A DNA stretch of 64,000 nucleotides from Talpa occidentalis (GCF_014898055.3 NW_023604861.1:99388083-99452082); one strand, 5' to 3'; shown: positions 23,144 to 36,439, counted from the stretch's first letter. Notes: generated by a model not told the origin, from the letters alone. Program-made: numbers and translations.

Positions 23144-23427
23144 GGGCCTCCCTGATGGCACAGCAGTTAAGCACTGGGTTGTGAAGCTGCCCATAGTCTC
23201 TGCAGTGCAGGTTTGATCCCTGGCCACTGGAGAGGGTCCCACATGGCGCGCAGATCTCTCCTGCCACGCTTGCTGCTCCCCTCAGCAGTGTACTTCGTCA
23301 GTCTGCCTGCTCTGCTCTCCCCTCTGGCTCTGGTGAATTCTCTCACCCTCCTGCGCTTCTGACTGTACCCAGTGCTTGTATAAATTAATTAAATAAATCT
23401 TTAAAAAACAAAAACAAACAAACAAAA
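23144..23427 (+). repeat. tRNA-derived SINE, copy 6
   Basis: Plus-strand, near full length, with a tail containing TAAATTAATTAAATAAATC and an A/C-rich run. The target duplication AAAACTAAGAAACA (23130-23143 and 23428-23441) is exact. It is inserted into the L1 remnant. Confidence 0.93.
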
Positions 23428-25824
23428 AAAACTAAGAAACACTATGGGCAAGGAGACAATGTAATGATCTGATAAAAATACTTAAAGATAAAAACTGCCA
23501 GCTAAGAATACTCAATCCTGCAAGGCTCTCCTTCAGATATGAAGGAGAAATAAAGGCCTTCTCAGACTAACAAAAATTGAAGGAATTTGCAAACACCAGA
23601 AATCTCTCTCCCCAAGAAGTTTGATACAATTTTGTATCAAACTTGAGGAGAATATCCAAAAAGAACTGAACAAGAAAACAAAACCATAAAATTAAGGACA
23701 AAATGGCAGCAACAGACTTTCATATATCAATAATCATTCTTAATGTAAACGGAATGAATTCAGAATGTCTGACTGGATTAAAAAACAGGATTCTACTTTT
23801 GTTGTCACCAGGAAGTATATCTGAGCTACAAAGATAAACATAGGCCAGAATAAAGGGTTGGAAAACAATACTAGAAGCAAATGTGAGCCAAAAGAAGGCA
23901 GGAACAGCCATACTTAGATCAGATAAAACAGATTTCCAGTAAAAAAGTTAATAAGAGATAGGGATGGATACTATAATGATTAAGGGACCAACGCATCAAT
24001 ATATACAAACCAAACAAAGGAGCATCAAAATATATAAAGCAGTTACTAGTAAATTTGAAAATACATTGGGAAAAACACATTTGTGGCAGGGGATTTCAAC
24101 ACCCCACTCTCAATAATGGACAGATTAATCAGACAGAAAATAAATAAGGACACAATAGTCATAAACAAAAAATTAGACCTCATGGGCTTAACAGACATTT
24201 ATAGGGCAATGAACTCTCAAAAATCTGATGGTTCTTCTCAAGTGCACCTGGGACATTCTCTAGGATTGATCGCTTATTGGGTCACAAGGTAAGTATCAAA
24301 AAATTCATAAAGAATAAAATCATATCAAGCATCTTCTCTGACCATAAAGATATTAAACTAGAAATCAACCACAAAAAAAATCAACCACAAAAAGCAAGCA
24401 GGAAAATTCTCTAATATGTAGCTTGAAATAGAAACCCATATCAAGAAATACAAAAGAGCTCAAATAATGTTATCTTTTACCAAGGAACTAGAAAAAGAAC
24501 AAACAAGACCAAAAGCCAGCAGAAGAAAGGAAATAATAAAAAAATAGTGCAGAAATAAAGTAGAAATAAAAAAAAGTCCAAAAGATTGATGAAACCAAAA
24601 GCTGGTTCTTTGAAAAATAAACAAAATAGACAACCCTCCAGCTAGGGTCATAAAGAAAAGGGATCAGAAACAAAAGAGAAGTTACAACAGATATCTCAGA
24701 AATCCAGAGGATTATAAGAGATTACTATGAACATTTGTGTGCCCAGTAACTGAATAACTTGGATGAATTGGACAAATTCTTAGAAATATACAACCACCTG
24801 GCTCTGAATGGGGAAGAAAACTTGAACAGATTAATCACAAACATGGAAATTGGAACAGTAGCTAAAACTCTTCACCAAACAAAAGTCCATGACAGATGAT
24901 TTCAAAAGTAGGTTCTACCAAGCCTTCAAAGATGAGCTAAAACCTATTTGATCAAGTTTTTTCAAAAATTGAGAAAGAGGAAATACTTCCAAACACCGGA
25001 TATATTTTATGAAGCTAACACTGCCTTACTACAAAAGCCAGGCAAAGAAACAACAAAAAACTACCTAATAGATGCAAAGCCTCAACAAATCTTAGCAATC
25101 CGAATTTAACAATTCATTTAAAGAATTATACACCATCACCAAGTGAAACTTATACAAGGGACACAAGGATGATCCAACATCTGAAAAATCAATCAACATC
25201 AATCAATAGGAGAAAATATAAAAACCACATGATCATATCAATAGATGCTGAGAGAGCACATGATAAAATACAATATTCCTCGATGAAGAAAACCCTTGAA
25301 AAACGGGTAGACTGAACATATCTCAAAATATTAAAAGCCATATATGACAAATCTACAGCTAACATCTTTCTCAATGGTGAAAACTGAGTTTTTCCAGGAA
25401 GATCTGGCATAAGATAAGGATGTCCACTTCACCACTACTATTCAACATAGTATTAGAATAACTAGCTAAAGTAATTAGGCAAGAGGAGGACATAAAAAGA
25501 ATCCAAATTGGGAAAAAGTAAAGCTACCACTATTTGCAGATGACATGATAATAATATACACAGAGAACCCTAAAGACTCCACTAAGAAAATAATTGAAAC
25601 AATACATCTGTTTAGCAAAGTGGAAGGTTACAAAACCAATAAACAAAAATCCCTTGCTTTCCTATATGGAAACAACGAGCTAGAAGAGGGAGAAAATAAG
25701 AAAAAGACCCCACTTGCAATTACATCAAAAAGAATTAAATACCTAGGAATAAACTTAACAAAAAAGGTGAAGGACTTATACAAAGAAAACTTAAAGACAT
25801 TGTTACAAGAAATAGAAGACATAT

Positions 25825-26110
25825 GGGCCTCCCCTAGTGGCGCAGAGGTTGAGCGCTGGGCTGAGAAGCTGCCTGCAGCCTCTGCAGTGCTGGGTTGATC
25901 CCAGGCCAGCAGCGAGGGTCCCACATGGTGAGCAGACCTCTCCCGCAGCGCCCACTGCTCTCCTCAGCAGTGTATTTTGTCAGTCTGCCTGTTCTTCCCT
26001 GCTCTGGTTCTGGTGAATTCTCTTACCCTCCCACGCTTCTGACTTTACCCAGTGCTAATATAAACAAACAAACAAACAAACAAATAAATAAATCTTAAAA
26101 AAAAAAAAAA
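25825..26110 (+). repeat. tRNA-derived SINE, copy 7
   Basis: Plus-strand copy starting GGGCCTCCCCTAGTGGCGCA, with an (AAAC)n/(AAAT)n tail and an A-run. It interrupts the L1 ORF2 remnant. The flanks AAGAAATAGAAGACAT and AAGAAACACAAACAT are an imperfect duplication. Confidence 0.92.
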
Positions 26111-27334
26111 AGAAACACAAACATAAAGAAATGGATATATATTCCCTGTTCATGATTGGAAGAATTAACATTGTTAAAATGACCATTCTACCTAAGTAAT
26201 ATATAGATTCAATGCATTTCCTACCAAAATTTCAAAGACATTCTTTAAAGATACAGAGCAAATGTTACTGAAATTCATATAGAATCACAAAAGACCCTGA
26301 AAAGCCAAAGTAATTCTGATAAAAAGAAAAGGAACAATGTCAGTATCACACTCTCAGACATCAAGCTATGCCACATAGATATAATAATCAAAATGTCATG
26401 GTACTGGAACAGAAACAGACACAAGGGCCAACAGGATACAACTGAAAACCCAGTCATAAATCCACATCTATAGGGACAGTTAGTGTATCACAAGAAGCCA
26501 AGGAAAGTCTCCTCAGTTGTCTGTAAATTTAATTAACTAATCAATATAATTAAGGAAAGTTTTTATTTTAACATACATTCCTTACCAACGTATGTAAGGA
26601 ATCCCATTTCCATAACTGCTACAGAAATCATAAATAGGTATTAAAGGTCTGTATTTTTGATACAAAGACATTTTATGCCAACAATACATTTATGAAAAAT
26701 GAATAGGCCTAAATTGCAGGCTAAAATGATCTAATTTTAATGAGTTAAATATAGCTAATTAACAGATAATTATAAATAATTATTAGAAATTACAAACAAA
26801 GTAATAAATTGTCATACAACCATATTCCTTACTATTCTTATTTTCCTTTATATCCAGGAGGATTTAAAATCAAAATATTAGTATGGGGATTATGTTAAAA
26901 TACAACTAGTAAAACTTAGCCTTTAAACAATTATTATGCTTTTCTATATTTCTTAATGGTTAATGTAAAGATGATATTGGTTAATAATAACTAAGACCTT
27001 AACTAAGTTACAGATGGTGTTCACAGCTAAAGAAGTAAGATATGACTAGAAATTCTGAAGATGACAAAGGCAATTTAGAGTTAACCATTAGAAAGGTTTT
27101 GCTCTTCTAGGCATGAAAGCTTTTCATTTTCCCCTACAGGTATTTTATTTTTTATCATAAGCATAAAATTGAAATGGAAATAAGTTATTTCTTCCAAATG
27201 CTCGTTACAAATCTCCCCTTCACTTTTTGAGCTTCTTGAGTCAATATCTTATTGTTGGAAATAAAGATGGAAAGCAAGAAGTGAAAAAAAAAAACTTTGG
27301 TAGGTATAGATTATTTTTATTGTTAAATTCCATA

Positions 27335-27830
27335 CCTTGACTGTGGATCCACTAGGTAAATGTCTGATATTTATAATTATTACTTGCTTTACTAGACATA
27401 ATTCCCCTGAACTCTTGTTTTCTGCAACATTTTGTCTTTCTTTGCAGTTGATAGTATTCCACTGTGTGTTTATATCATATCTTCTTGATCTAAATGTCTA
27501 TCAGTGGGCACAAATTGCTTGCACATACTACCTTCTAAACAACGCTGCAATGAACACTGTACAGCATATAAATTGAGTTAATGATTTTATGTTTTTTAAG
27601 TGCCTAAGTGTGGGACTGCTTGGTCATACATATCTATTAATTTATATTTTGAAGAATTTTCAGAAAAACTAAGATTCATATATAGAAATACCATTGGGAG
27701 ACTCCAGTTTATAAATGTCAGATTGGTAGCCTTTAATTTGCTTTGTTTGGTCCCCACTGCCTTTCTAAAACTGAATTTATTTTCAAATTAGAGAGACCAT
27801 ATAAAAATTCCTGTTTTTGAATCTTCTTGG
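27335..27830 (-). repeat. LINE-1 3' region, antisense
   Basis: Reverse complement of an L1 ORF2 tail: attccactgtgtgtttatat, aatgtctatcagtgggcaca and gctgcaatgaacactgtaca are the usual phrases in inverted order. Confidence 0.75.
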
Positions 27831-28248
27831 AAATCAGAATTGCTCATGGGCTTACCACCCCAAATAGCAACCACTGGCTACAGTCAAGTGGGGGCAGATA
27901 CCTTTGAATGGGACAAGCATAAAGATCACCCTTCATTCCACTTGAGCTGTTTCTCTCATTTATATTGCCTATCTACCCCCTGTAAAAATCTGTGTTCGTA
28001 AGTCTACGTCTAGTTCCTGCATTCAGATAGCAATATTTTAAAAAAAGTAAAAACCATGGTTGCTAACAAGGATGAAGCTTGGATGTTTAGAAACAACAAA
28101 ACATTGCCTAAAATAGCAAAGTAAATTAACAAGTTAAAATAAAACCTGTAGTGCTTGTGAACTATTTTTAAACTGTTTCCACTTTTGTCTAATTATTTTG
28201 CTCTTTAACTCAACATGTCTCTGATATTGGCAAGGCAAACTAGGTGAT

Positions 28249-28304
28249 AGCATTCATATACAAGTGCCTCTCTATTAGCATTCATATACAAGTGCCTCTC
28301 TATT
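28249..28304. repeat. Exact 28-bp tandem duplication
   Basis: The unit AGCATTCATATACAAGTGCC plus TCTCTATT occurs at 28249-28276 and again, identical, at 28277-28304. The identity points to a recent replication slip. Confidence 0.97.
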
Positions 28305-28344
28305 TACAGATTGTTAGCATATAAGCTGCACACTAAAGCTTAAT

Positions 28345-28510
28345 ATGATATAAATCACTGGGTGGGCCAAGAGAATACCTGATTCCATCTTGGCTCTTGT
28401 CACTATCGGCCTGACCAGACAAATCCATCTGGGGTTCACCTTCATTTGTGTAATGAGGGCACTGGACTAGATGTACACAGGTCACTCCCAGCATTGGGAT
28501 GCTATATTTG
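28345..28510 (+). repeat. MIR SINE, 3' part
   Basis: gtgtaatgagggcactggac and gatgtacacaggtcactccc match the MIR 3' region in order. It is diverged. Confidence 0.65.
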
Positions 28511-29239
28511 AAACTATTAGTACATTTACAAAAATTGTGACAATGTCTTTTAGGTAAGAATTATAAAAATAGCTTGAGAGAACTATCACTTTAAGAAATA
28601 ATTTATGTAATAAAAATAGAAGAAATGGCTTAGAAAAGATGTGTTTTCCATTAGTATCACAGAAAATTAAATTTATTATTAAAATATGACTTGTCAATTA
28701 CTTTTTCATAAAATAAATTAAAAATAGTCAAAATTATATGCCCTTTTTTTACTCTAGAAGTTGCTAGCTAATGACATTTTAGAAAAGAGAAATGTAAAAA
28801 ACTCAGTGTAAAAATCATAAATGCTTAAAAAAGTTCCTTTTTAGCTATTTAGTCATATCTCTTCAAAGTAAAACCCTGGAAAGATGAAATTAGGTTTCAT
28901 TCACTTGCTCTCCTCTTATACTTGCAATTTAGCTAATTATTTTAGAAGCCTAATATGTATAAAAGCTTAATATAGTCTCTCAAATTCAAAATTTATTGAG
29001 ATCCAATGTTTCGTCAAAGTGTTTTTTTAAATAACAAATTTACAGACTACCCTCAAAAATGATTATAAGTAAAACTTTGGCTATTACTCACTTCCGGTAG
29101 GTAAAACCCTAAAAGAGCCCCCAACCCCCACCCCACAGCTTCCTGCTCTAATCTCTGAGACTGTAAATATGAAGAGATACCACACCTGTGCTTACTTATA
29201 TTACACAATAAAAGGGATTTTACATTGTAATTGAGATTA

Positions 29240-30166
29240 GAAATGACTGAGTTAATTAAAAAGACTATCCAGGAGGTTTTGACTCAATGATATGACTAAA
29301 GCAGAATTTTCTCTACTGGTGGCAGAAAAGGAAGCAAAGACATCTGAAGCATAAGGAAGATAAGACATACTATTGTTGTTTTGAAGATGGTGTTAAGGGG
29401 AAAAGGATGTCCTAAAGCTAATTCCATACAGGCTTTGTGGACTCCACCCCCATCCCAGGCCAAAGCCAAAGACACTGGGAACTCCAAATCCCATCACCAC
29501 CAAAGGGAAGGTGGCTGGGACCTAAGGGTGGGGTTAAGCAGCCAGGTTAGTATAAAGCCAGACATGTGGGCTTTGGAGGGCGTTTCCCCCATTTTGGCTC
29601 TCTGCCAGCTCGCAGCGTCCGGCCGGTTCTGAGAGTACTTTTGGGTTTCCAGGTCGGCGGATTGGGTAGGACGCATTAAAGACTTTATTTCCCTATTTTC
29701 TCCCTGAGTTGTACATTTTCCTTATTTCCTTTTCCCTTGTAAATAAACCTTTTATTAACCTTTTGTGTGTGCCTGTAGTGGAGTATTAATAAGTCCCTTT
29801 TAAGCGCGCGGGTGAGGACCCACAGCCAGGCAACCTGTTCAATATCGGGGCTGCCCTATAACAATGGGATAAGGAATGTAGGTGTATTAAAGAACTGAGA
29901 GAGGTCCCTAGTGGAAAGCCACCAATAAAATGGGACCTTGGTTCTACAACTAAAAGAAACTAAATTCTGTCAACATCTTGAACAAGTTTGGAAATGGATT
30001 TTCCCTTAGTTTCTAACCCAGGACTTAGTCAAGCTGACATGTTGCCTGAGCAAAGAATTTCTGGACTTATATGACTTACAGAACTACAAGTCATTGATAA
30101 GCAGGCACTGTGGTAAGCCACTTTATTTGTGGCAATTCATTATGCAGCAACAAATAACACAATGCT
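29240..30166 (+). repeat. MLT1-like LTR remnant, split by a younger LTR
   Basis: Left part 29240-29390 and right part 29864-30166. The right part carries catcttgaacaagtttggaa, ctggacttatatgacttaca and gtaagccactttatttgtgg, resembling the 3' end of an MLT1-type LTR (ERVL-MaLR). It is heavily diverged, so the family is approximate. Confidence 0.6.
29391..29863 (+). mobile_element. Solo endogenous-retrovirus LTR (antisense to TMEM131)
   Basis: A 473-bp element with inverted ends TGTTA...TAACA and a 4-bp target duplication ATGG (29387-29390 and 29864-29867), typical of gammaretrovirus-like ERV1 elements. A TATA-like TATAAAG lies at 29551-29557 and AATAAA at 29742-29747. A GT-rich stretch follows, as in U5. 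GC content is clearly above the flanks. No internal retroviral genes are seen. Confidence 0.88.
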
Positions 30167-30456
30167 AAGGAGTTACTTATTTTTAGGAAGGAAAAGAAAA
30201 TCAACCGAATACATGCATGCTACGTTTTTCAGAGTGCTTAAGGTTCAAAGTTGATTTGTTAGCTGCTTCATGTTGAGAAAAAAGTGTTTAAGAGTAGAAA
30301 TTATAATTCTTGGGAAATGGAGCAAACTGCAACCTAGAACAAATATAATACAGTCAAACCAGACCTTCACTTACAGCAAAATAAAACTACATCAATAAAT
30401 ATCTAGACATTTCAATTTTAAACTCAAGAGAAATAATTTATAGCAGAGAAACTTAC

Positions 30457-30580
30457 CCTATTTTGAAAAAATGATGCATGAAAATGTGATGTTGTAGCAG
30501 ATATTGATATTAAAGTAATAGTTTCTTCAGTACTAGGATTATGTAAGTAAACTTTTTCCATTTTTGGCATTCCAACTGGC
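30457..30580 (-). CDS. TMEM131: TMEM131 exon 5
   Basis: A 124-bp exon, acceptor TTTTGTAG, donor AATAGG|GTAAGT. It encodes 41 residues starting PVGMPKMEKVYLHNPSTEE and ending SHFHASFFQNR. This is the conserved strand pattern of the family's N-terminal PapD-like domain, in which a Pro-rich turn is followed by beta-strand residues. Compared with the human protein as I recall it, there are only conservative changes (Thr for Ser, Ile for Val). It enters in phase 2 and leaves in phase 0. Confidence 0.96.
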
Positions 30581-30724
30581 CTACAAAACAAAAAGAACAT
30601 TGTCACGAATACTTCAAAGATATTCTAGTTATTTTCTAGTTGCTAAAAAGTTAAACAAGAAAATTATCAAACACATGAAATTATTAAATTGATTTATACT
30701 GAAAATTACACGCAATTCAGCTAT

Positions 30725-31110
30725 GAAAAGATGAACTCTTGCCATTTGTGACAACACAGTTGGAACTGGAGGGGATTACTTTAAGTGAAATAAGAGATAG
30801 TGAAATAAGGAGAAAGACAAACAGAGGGTGGTGTGGTGTCACTTGTATGTGGGATAAAGAGTAGCAAAACAAGGGAACTGACAAAACTAAACCACACAAG
30901 CTCTAGAAATATACCTACAGAATTGAGGTCACTAGAAGGGAGGGGAGGATGGAAACAAATGGGGCGGAGGGCCCAACAGTCTATGGTAAAGGACTATGGA
31001 TGTTTTGGTGGTGGGTGTGGTATGCTGACATATATCTGAGGTCTGAACCTATTCCCCTCCTTCCCACCAAATCATATTCAGTACTCTAAACCAATGTTAC
31101 CCAATAAAAA
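30725..31110 (+). repeat. LINE-1 3' end remnant
   Basis: It contains cttgccatttgtgacaacac, ttactttaagtgaaataaga and an end gttacccaataaaaataaaa, the L1 3' UTR of this lineage. Confidence 0.75.
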
Positions 31111-31139
31111 TAAAATTATACTTAATTGTATTTATATTG

Positions 31140-31300
31140 AAAAATGTATTTAGCTAGTCCACCAATTTTCACTGAGTGGCAGTTATATTCACGCACTGAG
31201 CCTGTGCTGGTATATAACAAAGCAAGCCGCTCCTGGATGGTGCTTACAATCTTGTGAGGAAGCAGACAACAAAGAAAATGACTAAAGCCTTTTCTTTCTT
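31140..31300 (+). repeat. L2 LINE fragment
   Basis: The order actgagtggcagttatattc, gcactgagcctgtgctggta and tggtgcttacaatcttgtga resembles the L2 3' region. Confidence 0.55.
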
Positions 31301-31429
31301 TCCATAATACCATGCTGCCTTCCTACTAATTCTGAATCATGTCCTCTCCAAAAATCACTAACACATGTTCTTCAATTTAGAAGGATAAACTGAGTGGTAA
31401 AATTAGGTGAGATTTGCTTCATAAATTAG

Positions 31430-31570
31430 GGGCTATATTATCCTTATTTTACAGAAGAGGCACAGAAAAGTTAATTAACTAGCCAGAAGACATACCTGCA
31501 ACCAAATTTGTATCCAGTCCATCTGTCTCTAGTCCATGTTCTAACCCACTGTACTAAACTGCCTTCTTTC
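31430..31570 (-). repeat. MIR SINE, reverse orientation
   Basis: Reverse-complement MIR signature: tatccttattttacagaaga, ggcacagaaaagttaattaa and ctaacccactgtactaaact in order. Confidence 0.75.
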
Positions 31571-33179
31571 AAAGGAACAATAAATATCAAACACATACTC
31601 ATATCTGATACCAAATATTCATTTCAATGTTCCCTTCATCACCCAGCTTGTTAAAAGTTAAACCTCCTTAGTACATAGTTCATGACGTACTTATGTAGTT
31701 AATTTAATATGTATAGGCTTCCTAAGTCTGACAGCATCAGAGAATTCTACATAAAAACTTTTTAATTAGTGCTCACTATTTTTTTTTTGGCACCGGTGTT
31801 ATTTTCACTAGATTATCAGAATCTTAGAACAAAGATTACACATACATGACTTGTGTATTTTTCCCATATTATTTAGCACAGTGACAAGACACACGGTAGA
31901 AGTACATATGGGTGAGCTTGCTTTCTCCTACTCCCACTCAAGTTCCTCCCTAAAGTGACATCACTCAACCTAAACAAATAACTCCCTGCATTTTCACAAT
32001 CTACACCTTCTACCTGAGTCCGGCTGGTTCCATGTGCATGGCCCCCCACTGCCTTTACCAATCCTTGCTCTGTGTTTTCCTCTCTACCCTCCATGCCAGT
32101 CCCAAAACCTCATTTTCTAATTAAAAATCTTGCACAAGTTCCTTTCTGCATGCAATCATTTTGTTCACCTTTTCTTAAATTTCATTTATATAAACCTAAT
32201 CCTAAAAGGTTACAGATGCAGAACCAGAAACATGTGTTATATTTGGTTCAATTGTCCTACCATGGTTTTTTACTTCAGTAAATTTGCCCCTGATTTTTCC
32301 TCAATTCATCTGATCACCTCTGATTTATTACTTGAGGAAGTAGATAAAAGCAGTGAACAGCTGATAATTTTCACTGGTTTGAAAAAGGAATCAGAAGCAT
32401 CGGGTTCCTTTAAAGATGGGGAAATAGTACAAGCTACTGGGTCTTCCTACCCCAGTCCCTTGTACCCTCAAACACCCAAAAACAACAATGCTTGAAAAAT
32501 TTAGATGTTAGAGGAATTAAAAAAATTAAGAAACCCTTGAGGGAATAGAAGCTGCCTTGAGTTGGTGGGTGGGTAAGAAAAGTTAGGGACTAAAGTAGTA
32601 TGAGCTGATAATGGCATGCATGCTAGGGTAGAGGAAAGCTTCAAAACGCTATTCTTTACTTCCTTTGCTGTTTCCTGCCCCTTCCAGCTAGAAAGGTAGA
32701 AACACTCTTGGTGTAAGAAGTTAATGATGAACTGTACTTGAGCCTACCTACCTCTAACTCTCTTTCTCCAAAGCCCAAGAGCTAGATTATAATTTTGAAA
32801 GATACCACTATATAGATGCTTCGCCTAAGCACTGTCAAAGTGGCATAAGTCAATCAATAAACACATTGTATATGTGTGTATGTGGAAATGGGGTTCTCCA
32901 TACTGAGGATCATCTTCCTTCTTAAATTCACAAGAGACAAAGACCAAGGTCTGCCTTTCTTCTGCATGCATTTTGTAAAAAAGTATTTCCTAAGTTCAAA
33001 CATCAAAAAAGTGTACATTTGAGGAGTATAATCAATTAAAAAACACATACAATGTTCTAACAGGCTGTAATGTTGTTCCCAATTTCCTGACTGAGCCTGA
33101 GAGAGGATTGTGCTTCTCTGCTTCAGTAATTTTAGGCTTGTCCATTTGACTTGTTTTGGTCAGCGAAATAAATGGTAGA

Positions 33180-33280
33180 TATATTTTTCATGTTTTGAGA
33201 AACCTCCATACTGTTTTCCAAAGGGGCTGAACCAATCTACATTCACACCAACAGTATACAAATGGGTCCCTTTTAGGTAG
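33180..33280 (-). repeat. LINE-1 fragment, antisense
   Basis: The stretch gaaacctccatactgttttc with cacaccaacagtatacaaat is the inverted L1 ORF2 tail. Confidence 0.75.
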
Positions 33281-34424
33281 AAAAGTTTTTAGTTAATTGA
33301 AAGATCAGATTGACAATTTAGCTTAGATTTCAGTGAGAGGATATATATTTAGAATAGTTGTAAAGATAAAGTTATATAAAAAAAGAAAAGCTGAGATATG
33401 TATGGCAACTAGAAGCGGCTCTATTTGGAAAATAGAGTACAGGAATATTTGAAGAATACAGACAAATTAATGGCTAAACTCCAAAATTTTAATAAAGATG
33501 AAATAATCCTGGATTGAAAGGGTTTACAAGTGTCAATAAGGAGAGAGAAGGAAATGCTATACTCAAATGAATATAAAATTAAAGGAGTTATAGGATTTTT
33601 TATATCACATATCTCTAGTGAGATATTTGCAAATATTTTCTCCCATTTTGTACAATGTCTTCTCACTTTCTTGATTGAATCATTTGTAGCACAACACTTT
33701 ATTTACAAAAACAGCTGACAAAGCTGTAATTTGCTGACCCTTGGTCTTTAGTTATGATGGAATAAAAAAGATGGGAATACTTCTTTACAGAAGCATCTTA
33801 GTTCTTAAATTAAAAAAATGATAAAATTTAAAAAGGAAAAAAGAGGAATTCCATTTTACAACTCATCATTCTAATTGACTTAGGCAAGAATCCATAAATG
33901 ATAACTAAGTAAAAGTATTAGACAAAAGACTAGAGAACAGGATATTAACCCTCACAGATTACTGATTAATTACAAAGAGGAAAAGGTACTTCTGAAATTT
34001 ATAGAATCTGGCAGATTTTATGTTAATGAGTGCTCAAACTTAACAGTGACAATAATTAGAAATATGGACATTACAGGACCCCTGACGTGAAGGAATGGGA
34101 ACTAAACAATATCACTATATTACTATTCTTGACAAAAAAATGTTTAATCTGTATGGAATCATGAGCAAATAATCAGGCGAATCCAGTTTGGGCTATTCCG
34201 TAAGTCAACTGACCTGGACCACAAAAATTTCAATCTTATGGCTCAAAAAAAAAAAAATAAAAGAAGTGTGGGGGTTGTGGGAAGTCAACCTAGATTAAAG
34301 ATACACACCAACCAAATGCAACATGTTATCCTTGATTTGATTCTGAATGGAGGATGGCAATCTATAGTGGAAGATTTTGGCAGTTAGGCAGTTAGCTCTT
34401 AAGGTTATATCTAAATTATAAAGT

Positions 34425-35710
34425 GAATGTTAACAAATCAGTTAAAACCCTCAAAAGAAAAATGGTCAAAGGATATGAATAAACAATTTATGGAAGAGGA
34501 AACCAAAAAGGCCAATAAGCATCTAAGGAGATGGATACTTGAACTTACTAACAATCAGGGAAATACAAAATTAACAATCAGTAACACATAATATCCCTAT
34601 TTAACTGGGAAAACTAGAAAGTTGGTGAATGTTAAGTGTTAGTACAAATACAGGCATGCTCATGCATTGCTCCTAGGAGTACAGAGTGGCATAGTTATTC
34701 ACAAGAGCAATCAGGCAATACCTACACACGTGAAATGTGCTCACACTCTTATGACTTATGCAATTCCACTCCTGGACTACTTATTCCAAAGAAATGCTCA
34801 TGGCACTCCATAATTGAACCTGTAAGAGGATTCATTATAGGACTATTTGTTGTGGTAGGGTATTAGAGGTAATATGTATAGGCATCAAAGGGGGAGTTAA
34901 TAGGTAAATTGCAGATACTCTGCTACAGTTAGAAATACAACAGATGGACATCTAATGAAAGTGAACATTTAAAAGGGTAATGAAGAGAATGAACTCTGCA
35001 GTCACTATGGAAAACAGTATGGAGGTTCCTCAAAAATTAAAAATAGAACAACAATATCATCCAGCAATTCTACTTTGTCCCACATTCAAAGTAAATGAAA
35101 ACAGTATCTCCAAACAATACCTGCATGTCCACGTTCACTGCAACATTATTCGCAATAATCAACATATGGAGGCAAGCTACATGTCAGTCAATGCATGAAT
35201 AGAGATATGATATATACATACATTTTATATATTCAGCTATGAGAAAGGGCATTTTGTCATTTGTGAAAACATCAATGAAATCTGAGGTCATTATATTAAG
35301 TGAGGCAAAGAAACAAATACTGTACAATATTACTTACATGTGGAGTCTTAAAAAGCCAAACTCACAGAAACAGAGAATAGAATAGTAGTTACCAGGGACT
35401 GAGGGTGGAGAAAGGGAAGAGGCTGATTGGAGAGTGAAAATTTGTAATTAGAAGAGAGTAAGTTTTGGGAATCTAACTACAGCACAGTGATTACAGTTAG
35501 TAATGTATTATATACTTGAAAGGTGCTGAAGAGTAATGGTAAATGTTTTCACATAAAAAAGAAATGGTAACTGTGACATGGTGCAGGAATTAGCTGACAA
35601 TGCTAGTGGTAATCATTTTGCAATATATAATCATATCAAATCAACATTTTGTATAATCACACAATGCTATGTGTCAATTATATATCAATAAATCTGGGGG
35701 AAATTCATTA
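34425..35710 (+). repeat. LINE-1 ORF2 tail and 3' UTR, two fragments
   Basis: The first fragment (34425-34970) shows aaaatggtcaaaggatatga. The second (34975-35710) shows actatggaaaacagtatgga, ttaccagggactgagggtgg and a 3' end tatatcaataaatctggggg. Both are decayed. A 76-aa and a 72-aa frame here are ORF2 scraps. Confidence 0.78.
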
Positions 35711-36439
35711 CATAAATTAAAAATATGTAAGAATAATCTAGCTGGGTGGCAGATGTAAAACTACATATAAGTCATTCATTTTTCTGTGCATATTTTATTT
35801 CACAAAAATAGAAAAAAGCTTAAAGTAACACATTTTACTTTAAAAAGTAAAGTAATAAAAATATCCTGGAAGGTAATACTAATCTACAATTGTTAAGCAT
35901 CATGTTTTAAAGTGCAATGAAGCATCCAGTCTTTTTCACTTTTCTGTTTTTATTTTAGAGTCAAGATGGCTTTGTCATGCGCACTGCTAACTTGAAGCGA
36001 ATGAACTGAAAGTTTTTTGCCATGCATTATAACTGCATTGTAACAATACTACCTTATTTTTACCATTGGTTCTTATACAACCATCAATGCTGTATTCTAT
36101 TTAGTGAGATGAGTTCCATATAATGTGATATGATCCCTCAAAAGTTCAATTTGAAAAGTATTTATACATACTATTTAAAGCAAAATATTAGAGAAGTCAG
36201 AATGGAAGTGTTAATATGATAAATAAACTCAAAGTTCATTTTATTGTACAAGTAGAAAATTTTAGTCTGTTTCCTTATAGGTTTGCATGACTTTTTCATT
36301 AAGATTTCAGTCTTTTTCCCCTGCCTTTTTTTGGGTAAAAGTCCCAAAATCAAAATTGGTCACAATTTCAAGTATTTAACCTGACTTTTGGTCATATTTT
36401 TTTTTTCACTTGATTTTCATGTTCTGTATTATTTAAATC

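Larger units (their letters stand above)
22985..26470 (+). repeat. Long LINE-1 remnant with two SINE insertions
   Basis: About 2.9 kb of L1 in plus orientation, excluding the SINEs. A fragment at 24083-24292 reads AGDFNTPLSIMDRLIRQKIN, the conserved endonuclease-domain motif of ORF2. A fragment at 25545-25898 covers the reverse-transcriptase and thumb region. Frameshifts and stops break the frame many times. Confidence 0.85.
19466..30456 (-). other. TMEM131: TMEM131 intron 5
   Basis: An 11-kb intron in phase 0. Two long old L1 ORF2 remnants, two nested SINEs, an antisense L1 end, a 28-bp duplication, a MIR and an LTR nested in an MLT1-like element are listed separately. The stretches 19470-20580, 26480-27330, 27830-28240, 28510-29240 and 30170-30450 hold nothing I can identify. 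Confidence 0.88.

Noticed and set aside
32072..32495. Overlapping 69- and 121-codon plus frames
   Set aside because: Two overlapping frames with no recognisable domain, no splice context and no codon pattern. They are probably chance frames in intronic sequence.
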